Shown here piece after piece: positions 44,501 through 55,438 of a stretch of 64,000 nucleotides of DNA (position 1 is its first letter; each line of letters opens with the position of its first letter). The notes beneath the pieces are model-generated. The model did not search any database. It saw nothing but the letters and a program-made list of their open reading frames with translations, and was not told the origin of the DNA. Position numbers and translations under genes: made by a program. Source of the DNA: Hybos culiciformis (taxonomy: Eukaryota; Arthropoda; Insecta; Diptera; Hybotidae); contig OZ023274.1 in the NCBI GenBank assembly GCA_964007475.1, forward strand, positions 2,108,001 to 2,172,000. The letters run 5' to 3'.

Positions 44501-46146
44501 AGTAATTTGAAATTACACTATTTTTGGATCCAATTACTATAATGTAATTTAAAATTACAAAATTACAATAATAAATTATCCAGTATTGAAAATAAAAACA
44601 AAAAATTTAAAATAAAAGTTCCATTGAGATTGAAAAATTAAAACACGAAAAAGAAAGCTTACTTTTTTATTTTATTTGAATTTCTAAGCAACACATACGA
44701 ATTTTATAGTTAAGTAAAGAGAAAATTTTTTACCGCTAAGTAATTTGAAAGTAAAAGCATTTTGAAATTACAAGTTTTTGCCCGGCTATGTTGGTTTATT
44801 ATTTTAATTTTCATAAAATTGATAAAACTTACTGTTTCTTTAAATTTTAAACCACAAATTTTACATGAAAAATTTTTTCTTGGTAATGGTAAGTTTTTTT
44901 TGTGAACAAGAAGAAGATGTTTTTTTAATTTCGAAGGTAACACGAATTTTTCATCACATAAGTGGCAGTTTTTTTCTGGTTGCATTGAATTCTTTGTGAT
45001 TTCATTCAATTCGTTCTGGTCAGTGTTTAATAATTTATTTATAAAACTACTTTCATTTGATTCCTTCTTGGTTTTATTTTTAATGTTTATAAGTGGCTCA
45101 TCTAAAAATTAAATTAATTATACTTTCATTTTATATTATTCATTAATCTTAAAAACTTTTATGCTAGGTACTATATGTGGGAAGGTGTATATTAACAAAA
45201 AAAATCTTTACGAAATAAATAAAATAAAAAATTTCTATCACCTTAAGTTTGAAACATTTTAAAATAAAATTTGGTTGTATGACGATATCTTTGTTATCAC
45301 AATTTTTAGGTACCTCCCGAAATCCTTACTTTTTTAAATCTTTAAACGCATAATCTTTATCCGATGAAATAGTAACAGATAGACGATAACTTTACCTTCT
45401 TCTTTCATGCTCTTATCATCACTTTCAATATCTGAAAATTCAGTGTTTTCATTCTCATCAAAAATTTCACTTTTGCAATCGTTATTTTTCACAGTTTGAT
45501 TGGTTTTATCCTCAATTTTAGTTGACGACGGTAATTCTTTACCTTCTTCGTTCATTCTCTTAACATCACTTTCAATATCTGAAAATTCAGTATTTTCATT
45601 CTCATCGAAAATTTCTCTTTTGCAATCGTTATTTTTCACAGTGTGATTGGTTTTATCCTCAATTTTAGTTGACGACGGTAATTCTTTAAGTTCCAGGTGC
45701 AAATCAACGACATGACAACAAAATTTATCAATGTCGATTATTTTTTCTACAAAATATGAAAAAAAAAATTAATGAGGTGCTTTTAAGTAAATCTTAACTA
45801 ATAAAATTTTGGAAATTAGAAATAAATATGATTAATAGATACCTATCTTAGATTATTATCTTACTACTGAGAGAAATTTTATTCACTGTCTTTGACAATT
45901 TTATAATACGTGCATACTAGCTTCATACTAATTTTTTTTTAGTTTTACTATGTATATACCTTTGCAATATGAGCACACTATCCCATAGTTCCAAACTTCA
46001 TTATCAATTAGGTTAAAAAATATTTCACCAGATTTTGTCCCTAAAAACGGATTTGGATGCATCAAATCCTTTTCCTGTTTTATCAGCAGAACTTCTTTTC
46101 CAGTTTGAGAATCTACTAGGTGAGCGTCCACCAGGTCCAGAGACAT
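41552..46146 (-). CDS. C2H2 zinc-finger protein, tandem copy B
   Basis: Exons on the minus strand: 45960-46146, 45396-45746, 44833-45101, 44160-44307, 43964-44104, 42200-42354, 41659-41802, 41552-41602. They join in frame to about 481 aa. The layout equals copy A except that the acidic linker module (KELPSSTKIEDKTN...FDENENTEFSDIESD) is duplicated in tandem within exon 2, adding 49 aa. All nine C2H2 fingers keep their cysteines and histidines. Helix residues differ from A in several fingers, for example CELCGSSFKTTNVLKYH and CHICKKVFFSKKNIKAH. Introns have grown through a LINE fragment (42434-43805) and a MITE (44384-44790), yet all splice signals look intact. It is probably functional. Confidence 0.82.
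42434..43805 (+). mobile_element. 5'-truncated I/R1-group LINE, in an intron of copy B
   Basis: Plus-strand frames 42630-42977 and 42975-43664 are the same frame split by one TAA at 42975-42977. They encode the end of the reverse transcriptase (SACLGITGAARSTATRSLET), an RNase H domain with YTDGSK, QTEIMA, YSDSKTAL and MRADSLA (all four acidic residues), and a CCHC-like tail [10 protein letters not shown]...HVLCEC. The 3' end is GGCCTAAGTGCAAGG...ACAACCTAACCTAACC. Copies A and C have about 75 bp of ordinary intron here that B lacks, so insertion was accompanied by a target deletion. It is opposite in strand to the zinc-finger gene. Confidence 0.88.
44384..44790. mobile_element. hAT-like MITE with 8-bp target duplication, copy in B
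   Basis: TIRs are CATAGCCGGGGAAAA on the left and the complement of TTTTTGCCCGGCTATG on the right. TTGGTTTA is repeated exactly on both sides (44376-44383, 44791-44798). Unit A is empty at the same intron position (GTGGTTTATATTATTTT near 29886). The body is made of AAATTACAAATTAC-type repeats. It has no coding capacity. The same insertion is present in copy C. Confidence 0.9.
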
Positions 46147-46371
46147 TGTTGTGTAGTGCTTCTCTATGCTGAAAATAACTGTAAAAATGTTAATTAAACA
46201 ATGGTCCAATAAAATTAATGTGAGATTGTTAGAACGAATATCTACTACCTACCTAACTTGCTTTTAAATTAAAATTTAGATTAAAATTTAAAAAAAAAAT
46301 CGAATTCCTCAGTTTCTTTGAATTTGGTGATAGGTTCAAAAAAATTAAATTTTTTATAGGTAGGTTGTAGG

Positions 46372-48434
46372 CAGAGGGCGAAGTCGTGTCGACTCGCATC
46401 GACTTAGTCGAGCTAGTCGGCACAATTTTCGAGTCGCCGCCGCTGGTTCTTTTTTATCGACTCAGGTCGACTAGCTGCTGCTGAACTTTTATTCGACTTA
46501 GTCGACTAAAATCCTTTTTTTTTTGTTTTTTGAAGTGAAACTTCTTTAGAGGCATTGTGATTGAGAGTGAAAAAAATGTAAGTGTCAAAAACCGAACGAT
46601 TATTGTCAAAAAAAAAGGCAAAATCCGAACGGCTATTGTCAAAATCCGAACGATTATTGTCAAAAAAAAAGGCAAAAAAAAAAAAACAATAATAAAAAAT
46701 TTTGTGAAATAAAGACGAAAGAACAAAAAAACAATATGAATTTCCGGGAACCAACAAGTTTTTTTTTTGGCACAAAACTTTTTTATTTTCAAATATTTTT
46801 CCAATTATATTTTTATTTTTTAACCACAATTTTCTATTTTTCGTTCACAATTTTGTGCACTTAGCACTAATTTTTTTTTTTCATATCCGCGAAAAGAAAA
46901 ATTATACAATTTTTTATTTAATGCAAAAAAAAAATAATTTTTTTCCAAATCGATGTGAAAAAAAATTAAAAATTTTCATTTAAATTTATTATGTTTCATT
47001 ATTTTCATAAAATTAATTTAAAAAAAAATCACTTCAAAAACTTTTCATGGCATTTCTGCTGTCATGAAAATAAAAAGAAAAGAATAAAATAAACAATGAT
47101 AATTTATATTGTGTTCTCTTTCTAATTGTATTGAATTAACAGATGTCCCTCTAGTGGATGGTTTTTATAACTAGATTATTCGATTCAATTTTTGATGAAA
47201 CTGAACCCTAACCAAGTGGTTAGATGAAATGAGAAAAAAATTTTTCTTAATGTAATTTGTAGTTTGTTAGTGTAATTTATTTTTGACATTAAATTACACT
47301 AATAAAATGCAGGAGGAATATGTTTATTACAATTCCATTTCAGAAGAAGTACTAATAAACATGAAATTTTTCAGGTATATTTGAAAAAGTTATTTTAGGT
47401 TAAACTTTTCGGACAACAAAAAGAAAACATGATTTAAGCCACGCTGCTGTTTTTTCATACATTATTGTCGCTAATAACCGGAATTGTGTTTACAGCTTAA
47501 AATATAGTAGAAATCATCTGCATTCAGTGTTGCCATAAATCTAGCCATTTTGAAATAATTTTATGCCACTAAACTTTTTGAGCTTAAAAAGTATTTTAGA
47601 ATTTTTAAATGCTTTTATCTCTAATATGGTCTTCGCATTAGTGGAATATGCTGTTTTCCGGAATATTTCAGGAAAATGAACTGGATTTTTCATATAAAAA
47701 TATATTCCGGAATATGTATATTCCACTTTCATATTCTAGTTTGTCAGGGTTAAAATTCTATATTTATAGTTACTTTCACTCACTTTTTGAAATTTTATTA
47801 TAGTTGGCAACAATTTTTTTTGTCAAATTCGAGTAAAATGAAAAAAAAAAAACCAAATAAAATTGATAAAAAGTGAGATAAAAAGTCAAAATTTTCAACA
47901 ACAAAAATTTTTTCTCTTTCTAAATTTTTAAATTCCACTTCTCATCAAATTTTGTAATGCGAACGGTAATTTGTTTTCCGGAATATAATTGGAATTTAAA
48001 TTAGAATGCGAACAAGGTACAAGCAGTGGCTGGGTTTTAATTTTTTCTAAGCCGCCGAATTCCCCAAAACAAGTAATTTTAAGTCGACTGGCCGCAGCAT
48101 TCGAAGGGCAAAAATCAACTAGTCGCCGTCGAAAAATCGATCGGCGTCATATCTTATATGCACTTGGCCATTTTAAATATTTATTTAGCCTTCCCAGAAA
48201 ATACTACTTGCCATGAAGTTTCACTTCTTCCGTGTGTCCCGAGACTCACATATGTTTTTTTTTTTTTATTTTTTTTTATTTTTTTTTTTTTTAGAAAAAA
48301 TGCGGATTTAGTCGACTAAGTCGATCAAGTCGAGCTGGTCGCTAAGACCGGAATTTATCGACTGAGTCGAGCCGCTGCTGGCTATTTTTACCGCAAGCCG
48401 CTGCTGACCAAAAATCAAACGACTTCGCCCACTG
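46372..48434. mobile_element. Non-autonomous hAT transposon
   Basis: TIRs are CAGAGGGCGAAGTCG (left) and the complement of CGACTTCGCCCACTG (right). An exact 8-bp duplication GTTGTAGG lies at 46364-46371 and 48435-48442. The CAG-N-GGGCG terminus and 8-bp duplication are diagnostic of hAT elements. Subterminal regions hold clustered TCGACTTAGTCGA-like palindromes. Units A and C are empty at this place. No transposase is recognisable in 2.06 kb; internal frames are low complexity. Confidence 0.9.
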
Positions 48435-48939
48435 GTTGTAGGTATTATTTATTTTATTTATATTTTTTATTATTATTTTTATCCTTTGCTTTTCATTCTT
48501 CTTCTTATATTCTTCTTCTTATATTGATATTGAATGGTGACTACACAACTTCTTTATATGCTGCAAAAAACACATACTACAACCACAGAACAGAGCTGCT
48601 ACACAATTTATGTAGCTAAAAGCATTTAAACAAATTTGTCGGTGGTATAAAATTAAAAATCATATGGAGAAAATACCCCAAATACGAACAAATAGAAGGG
48701 ATGCAAATTTTAGAGCCAGACTGAATTCATTCTATTGATTTCGATTCATTCGCACTGCTTTGAAAAGAAAAACAAAAAGTTTTATGGTTCAAAATTTCTT
48801 GTAATTCGAAATAAAAAATGTTCTTTTTTATGTCTTTTTGAACTCACCTGAGGCATTTCATATAGCCTTGATTGGCGGCTTCTTTATTTTTGATAAAAAA
48901 AAATTAATATCTTTATTATTATGTACCTAGTACCTATTT

Positions 48940-49215
48940 CGGCGTTAGTGCAGTTTATGGGAACCACTCAGAATGGGCTGAAACTTGGTGGGGGGTAGAG
49001 GCGGTGCCCAAACTCCCAAAACTGAAATCAGTTCTTGGAGCAAATGCCCCGTTTCGGAGAAAGGGCCCCCCCAAAGTTTTCATACATTTTGTATGGGAAT
49101 TTTTTTTTTTTTTTTGCTCGATTTGCCCCATTTTTTTGTAGAGTAGGTATAGGGGGTTTCCTAAAACAAGAGGGGGGTGGGGGCGGCGGGCGGGCGATCT
49201 GGTGGTTGGTCAGTG
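48940..49215. repeat. Dispersed repeat, GC-richer family, copy 2
   Basis: This aligns with 1-245 over nearly its whole length, including CAAACTCCCAAAACTGAAAT, GCCCCGTTTCGGAGA and AAACAAGAGGGG. It sits at the right end of duplicated unit B. Frames across it are not gene-like. Confidence 0.75.
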
Positions 49216-49229
49216 GGAGAAGCAAAAAA

Positions 49230-49342
49230 AAAAATAGTTCAGATCAAGTGTTCTTAAATTCTGTTTTGATGGCAATCAATGATATGGCTCTACTCCCATT
49301 TTCACTGGAATTAATGAACACTGAAAAATTAGATTGTCGATT
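49230..49342. repeat. Left edge of duplicated unit C
   Basis: It matches 27905-28023 (GTTCAGATCAA, CAATGATATGGCTCTACTCC, TTAGATTGTCGATT). The match stops exactly where the TIR transposon begins and resumes after 52901 with TACTTGACAG. This shows that unit C starts here and was split by the transposon. Confidence 0.75.
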
Positions 49343-51527
49343 AAGTAGGGTAAAAGCACCAGTAACCACTCACTTAAGGAATTTTCAAACTTTGACAACG
49401 CGTAAAAAATCGTGCATAAGAGCCCAATTAGCCAGAGCTCGATTTTTATTAATTATAAATCGATATTTTGAGATTGATAAATCGGTCTTTTCAATCTTTT
49501 CTTTATACATTTTGTCACTATTTAGATCGATCCGATGGTCGGATTCATTACGAACAAAAATCGGTTTTGCAGATAAAATCGATTTCTTAATCGATTTGAA
49601 TCCGATATTGAAAACGATATTAAATCGGTTTTCCTGATCGGCAAGTTATCGAATTATAACAACGATATTTATTGGATTTTCTTAATCGGCAAGCTATAGA
49701 TTTATTATAACGATAATAAATCGGTTTTCCTAACCGACAAGTTATCGGTAATAAAAAGGCATACTCTATTTTTAAACATTTTTTTATTTAATTTATATTA
49801 TTAAAATATTAATAAAATTATTTCAGAACAATATACAATTACTTTTTTTTTTTGCCATCCATATGGCATTATTAAATTTTAGTTTGGCGGAATAGAATAT
49901 TTTTTTTAATTCCTCTTCGTACTCCTGTTCCCCATAATTTGTTCTTCTAATGGAAGCTAAAAAAATTTATGAATATTATAGTTAATTAAATATTTTTAAA
50001 AACGATAAAAAGATGAGATTACCAAATAAACAGCTACGAACAAAGTTCAAGATCTTAAAAAAGATTTTCCCTTTCACTCCCCTGCAATTGTACTTATGCT
50101 GCAAATTTTCCGACGTAATTTTGTCAAAAAAGCATTTCAATGTATCTTGACGCCCTTGAACACTTTTTATGTAGGCTTTCTGGAAAACAAAAAATAAAAA
50201 TGTTATTGTTTAGAAAAAAACAGAAATAAATAAAAATTGTGTAAAATTGGTTATTTTAATACTTACGAATTCATCAATTAATTTTGTATTTTTTCTCGTT
50301 AATACTTTATCGATTTTAGGCAAATCAATCTTCAAATAAAAAAAAGATTGAAAAATAATCGGTCTAAGTTTCAATCTTTTTAAAATCGGACTCAAAAGGC
50401 CAACTGGTAGATATTGAATACATCTTTATATCAATAGATAGCTAGAGCGATTCTCTATAATTAGTATTATCTGCTTATTTAATTTGAATTACGGTTTAAG
50501 AGAAAATTAGGTTTTTGTGAAAAAAGTCAATTTTTTCAGTAACCGCCCAATAAAATCTAGTATGCGCCCATATAAGTTCTAGTATCCGCCCGTACAAATT
50601 CTGATGAGAAATTGAAGTAAATTTGGCAAAAAAAAAAATTTCAATTCATTTTCAGTTTTTTTTTAAATTTAAATTGTTATACCTATCTATATAATATTTA
50701 TAAAAAAATATACCTATAAAATGGAAGTAAATAAAATAAAATTATTAAATTTTTTCCTTAATTAAACCTAACTTTAAGCTTTGCTTATACATTAACCACT
50801 TCATTATTCATTGAAAAAACATACAACGAAATAGTAAAAAAAATTACTGAAGCTTGATTAAAACCTCTGTTACTATCGCTCTCCTTTTACTAATGAATTC
50901 AGTCTCTCTGATTGCACGATTGGAATCCCGCCCAAAAAATTTTATCAACCAGCTGTGCGCTGGAAATTTTTGCTGGTAAATTTTTTCTCTGGGTTTCCCT
51001 TTCAGCGGTGCTTTAATAAAGGAATAATCGTGCTGGGCAGATTCAAAAACAGAAATTTTTTCTTTGGTTTTTCTTTCCGCAGGTGTTAAAATCAAAAAAA
51101 AAATCGTTCTGGGCGGATTAAAAAACATTAATTTTTCCTAGTGAATGTTTTTCTCTGGTTTTTCTTTCCGGAGGTACTAAAATCAAGAAGAAATCATTTT
51201 GAGAGAATCATAAACAGACATTTTTTCTATTGAATGTTGTTCTCTGATCGTTTTCCCTTTCGCAGGTCCTATAATCAAGGAAAAGGCGTACTTGGCAGGT
51301 TCAAAAACAACAATTTTTTCTACTGTTTTTGTAACCGCCTTTAGCGGGCTCCTATTGGAATAGTTGTAAAAAATTGTTCCAGAAGAGGCACATCATCTTT
51401 TTTATTATTAAAAATAAAAAAAATATTTTTTTATTAAAAATCCATTTAAATAATATTATTTACTATGAAAACCGAGCAGACAAATTTGTGCTTTGAAATA
51501 AGCAAAACACTTGATACTGTTCTTAAT

Positions 51528-52827
51528 CAGTGATGCCAACTTGTCTTTGGAAAGATTCCCTAGATCTGTAAAAAAAATTCCCTAGAATTCCCTAGATTTA
51601 AAAGATTTCTAAAAATTATTTTTTTTAATCAAAAACACTTTATTTGAGATCTTTTGGTTACAAAAAAGTAAAAAAAAAAAAATAAAAATATTAAAAAAAA
51701 TAAAATAAAATGAAAAAAAAAAATTTTACAAAACTTACATATCAATAGACAACTCCATCTTATTAATTTTTATTTTTTCAGAATTAGAAAAAAAATATTT
51801 TTTATTTCTTATTATTATATATTTAATTATTTTTATTTGACGATCAACCAAATCCAAATGACGAAGAAATCTCACAAATTGACAGACACCAGTCAGTCAC
51901 ACTAGTGCTTCACCCTTAAAAAAATTTAAAAATTTCAAATTCTGAATTTCAAATTCCTAATGTATTTTGTTAGTGTAATTTAATGTCAAAAAAAAGTTTT
52001 CGGGTGAACACTTTTTTTCACTTTTTTTCATAAATTTCAAATATTAATAACAAAGCTGCCAGAGTAGGATTTTCTTTCACTAAATTTAGAGAATTTTATT
52101 ATACTGGGGAAAAATTATGAACAAAAAATTATTGTGCAAAAAAAATCTCAGGAAATTTGCGGAATTTTTTCATCTGGCATGTCTTTTTTTTTTGATTTGA
52201 CAATTAGAATGACAGAACTTGAATTTCAAATTTTTTTTTGTTGTTGTTAATTTCAAATACACGCTCTGAGGCGTGTATTTGAAATTCACAACAACAAAAA
52301 AAAATTTGAAATTTTACACTAACAAAATACATTAGGAATTTGAAATTCAGAATTTGAAATTTTTAAATTTTTTTAAGGGTGAAGCACTACTATAAATTTT
52401 CAAAAACAAAATCAATCAATCATCAATTTTTAAAATAAAACGGAACAGGAAAAGGGAAAGCATTTAGCAGATACAGAACAGAATAGACGAATAGAAGAAT
52501 GAAATACAAACAACAGAACAAAAGGAAAAACAAAATTTATTATCAACCTTGCCAGACACTGTATAAAAATTGAAAATAACGTTCCCAATATTCAGTAAAT
52601 TAAACTAATATTTTTCAAGAAATACTTGACACTTTTGATTGCAAACAAAGTTTTAAATTATTAAAAAGAATTCAAACAATATTGGACTGAAAATAAATCT
52701 CTAGATTTTGCCATTTTTCCCTAGATTGTTAGAAAAATTCCCTAGAATTCTTTAGATTCCTTAAAATTCCTAAAGTGCCAAAAAAATCCCTAGATCTAGG
52801 GAAAAATTCCCTAAGTTGGCATCATTG
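51528..52827. mobile_element. Non-autonomous hAT element nested in the TIR transposon
   Basis: TIRs are CAGTGATGCCAACTTGT (left) and the complement of AAGTTGGCATCATTG (right). The 8-bp duplication TTCTTAAT is exact (51520-51527 and 52828-52835). Subterminal regions are full of TTCCCTAGAT-type repeats. It contains no transposase and is itself invaded by a palindromic element (51904-52390). Confidence 0.92.
51904..52390. mobile_element. Long-TIR palindromic element nested inside the hAT
   Basis: The left arm starts AGTGCTTCACCCTTAAAAAA and runs to about 51982. The right arm (about 52310-52390) is its reverse complement with very few differences, giving TIRs of about 75 bp. A further palindrome of about 90 bp (52217-52306, centred on ACGCTCTGAGGCGT) lies inside the right part. 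No coding frame is present. Confidence 0.8.
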
Positions 52828-53256
52828 TTCTTAATATTTAAATATAAAGTGGAAAGTGAGCGGTTACTAGTACCGGGCGGCTTACTGGTGCTTCTACACT
52901 ATACTTGACAGAATTTAGAAAATAGGGCGTTTAAATCTATAAGTGCAAGAGACTTATTTACGTTTAGCAACAGTGGGAAATAAACTTAAATCAAGTTCTA
53001 AGGTAAGGTAACTTATTTTTGGAAATACATTCTCTAAAAAACAACATTAAATTTTTAAAAATAATTATGGAAATATATTATTATTATAATTTACTAGTCG
53101 AAATGCCCGGCTTTGCACGGTAGTCCCGAACTTATATTAATATCAAAACACTTTAATCCAGATTTTGTGGACTAAAAAAACAGAATTTCAAAATTTGTTA
53201 AATACCTATCCACTTCCCCGGTGCCTTAACACATCAAGTTAATAGAAAAATAATAG

Positions 53257-53288
<32 letters not shown>

Positions 53289-53473
53289 AAAGGAAAGCAA
53301 AGTTTGAACTGATTAAAATAATTAATTTAGTAAATTAAATAATTAATTTAATCCGTAATTATTGATTGGAGGGCGGGGTGATCGATTGGAATAAGTATTG
53401 AAATTGTTCACAGCACGCTGCCTACAGCACACTCAAGAACCTAACCTAAAAAACCTAATTAAACAAATAAATA

Positions 53474-54451
53474 ATGAAAGGTAAGAATAAAAAAGTAAAC
53501 GATAATTCTGATGAATCAACTACTTCGAATTGTGTAATCTGCAAATTCACAATCAATGATAAAATTGAAACATCAATTGAGTGTTCTACCTGTCTCAAGT
53601 GGATACACTCTGAATGTTCTTCGCTTACTGAAGAGGAGTTTGATCGTATGAACGATGATGAAGACACATCCTGGCGGTGTCGAAAATGTTCAGCGAAAAA
53701 CTGCAAAACCACAAATGAAAAGATTCAATTTCTCTTTGAGGAATTAATAAGCAATATGGGTACAAATAAATTACTTAAAATGTTAACAAAAAAGTTTGAA
53801 GACATATCAACGAATTACCAACATCTTGACTCTAAGGTCAAACAATTAGAAGAAAAAAATCTGTCTCTCGAAACAACAGTATACCAACTTCAACTGGAAG
53901 TAAACGGGCTGAAACAACTTAACTTAGCGAATGAATTCATAATTAAAGGACTTCCACTAAATATTTCAAACTCCAACTCAAAAGGTGTTATTAGTACTAT
54001 TGTTGACGCATCTGAGAAAAGTGGTGGTGAAATATTGGAAACTGACTTTCAGCATATCAGAATCAAAGCAAAAACACCGAGTGACATGGAAAATAATCGG
54101 ACTCCAATATTTATCAAGCTGAAAGACGACAATAGTAGACATAAATTTTTCAAGTCTCTCGCTGGCCTAAGAAAAATACTAGGCAAAAATCTCCATGTTC
54201 ATGATGTCCTCACATCGGAAAATCAAGACTTACTAAGGTATGCAAAAATTTTAAAGAGTCATAATTTTCAACGAATATATGTCAGAACAGGTATTATCTA
54301 TGTAAAGCAGAATGATACAACAAAACCTATAGCAGTACGTTCAAAAGAAGATATTGATAACATAATTTATAGTATAATGAATAATAATGAAGCAAACAGC
54401 CCAGATGGTGTTTTAAGCGGAAAATCGAGTGACAATCGGAACAGCGACTAG
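53474..54451 (+). CDS. LINE ORF1 with PHD finger and coiled coil
   Basis: 325 aa. A PHD-type zinc finger occupies about aa 18-75: CVICKF, IECSTCLKWIHSECSSL, then WRCRKCSAKNC, giving the C4HC3 ligand order. A predicted coiled coil (about 100-150, LEEKNLSLETTVYQLQLEV) and a C-terminal region with FIIKGLPLNI and FIKLKDDNSRHKFF follow. That region is typical of ORF1 proteins in CR1-like and related LINEs. The frame is complete. Confidence 0.8.
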   Translation: MKGKNKKVNDNSDESTTSNCVICKFTINDKIETSIECSTCLKWIHSECSSLTEEEFDRMNDDEDTSWRCRKCSAKNCKTTNEKIQFLFEELISNMGTNKLLKMLTKKFEDISTNYQHLDSKVKQLEEKNLSLETTVYQLQLEVNGLKQLNLANEFIIKGLPLNISNSNSKGVISTIVDASEKSGGEILETDFQHIRIKAKTPSDMENNRTPIFIKLKDDNSRHKFFKSLAGLRKILGKNLHVHDVLTSENQDLLRYAKILKSHNFQRIYVRTGIIYVKQNDTTKPIAVRSKEDIDNIIYSIMNNNEANSPDGVLSGKSSDNRNSD

Positions 54452-54561
54452 TTGGCATCATAAGTATTATTTAGTTTATTCCTTATTTTCTTTTCCTTTC
54501 TTTTCCTTATTCCTATAATTTTAATTTTTAACTTTAATTTTAAGATTAATTCTAGTTTTAA

Positions 54562-55141
54562 ATGAATTTAATTCAAAACAAATATTTTGAAAATGTTTAT
54601 AATTTTAGTAAGGATTATGATTCAAGGAGAGACCGCATGATTAACATCCTGTCAATGAACTGTCATAGTATATCTTCTATTAATAGATTTAATCAATTTC
54701 TTAACTTTCTAACGGAACTTCCCAACTTACCTAGTATAATCTGCCTCCAGGAAACATGGATATCTCAAGAAAATATACAATTATATAAAATACCTGGTTA
54801 TAAAGGGGAATTTTCTCACCGTTCTGATGGTTATGGTGGGGTATGTATCTTTGTACATGAGTCTATTGAATTTAAGCTAATTGGAAATAAACATGGAAAC
54901 CTTAACTACATTGAAATTCAGCTGACGACTCTGAAATTCAATGGGAAATCTTTAGGGCTCTTAGCATATTATCGACCACCACATGTTCCGTGAAATGAAC
55001 TAATTGAAATCATAACTAATAAAATAAGAACACATACACAACATCCTATTATTCTATTAGGGGATTCAAACATTAACATAAATACAGAAACGATTCAATC
55101 AGAAGAATTCTTTTCCAGGTTCAGGAGATGTTGGAGTTGTT
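54562..55141 (+). pseudogene. LINE ORF2 remnant, endonuclease domain only
   Basis: From about 54634 the frame reads INILSMNCHSISS, ICLQETWISQ and YGGVCIFVHESI, a standard APE endonuclease. A TGA at 54991-54993 breaks it. The same frame then continues with NELIEIITNK and ILLGDSNINI, the metal-binding D-x-N motif, before ending at about 55141. Everything beyond, including the reverse transcriptase, has been deleted. Confidence 0.82.
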
Positions 55142-55402
55142 GAGAGTTAGGAAATGATTAAAAGCAGAGAAAAAATTGTGTTTTCCTTGATATTAAATTG
55201 GTCTGGTGATCTCCTTGAATCAACCTTACCAGTTAATCAACCTTACCAGTCAATTAACTTTATCTTTATCTGTTGAGTAATTTTTATATCTATGGATCAA
55301 TCCTGTTTCGCTAATTTTTATTTACCTTAGACTACAAATTGAATTAAAATCAAATTTATCTTCATAGCAAATAGCTAGTAAATTTTAGATACATATATTA
55401 CA

Positions 55403-55438
<36 letters not shown>

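Larger units (their letters stand above)
49346..52901. mobile_element. TIR DNA transposon of uncertain superfamily, with nested elements
   Basis: The ends are TAGGGTAAAAGCACCAGTAA (left) and the complement of TTACTGGTGCTTCTACACTA (right). AGTAACCGCCCA-type motifs recur inside the right end and near 50540-50600. Unit A keeps the empty site (GTCGATTGATACTTGACAG near 28016-28034). No clear target duplication is visible. On the minus strand it contains a possible exon pair (50030-50395) and the 93-bp coding-like repeats (50844-51340). Decayed tandem motifs of ATAACTTGCCGATCAGGAAA type lie at 49600-49750. A truncated copy is at 31835-39825. The superfamily cannot be named from what is visible. Confidence 0.75.

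Noticed and set aside
49035..49637. 200-aa plus-strand frame
   Set aside because: It runs across three unrelated pieces (dispersed repeat, unit-C edge, transposon TIR) and has no coherent domain.
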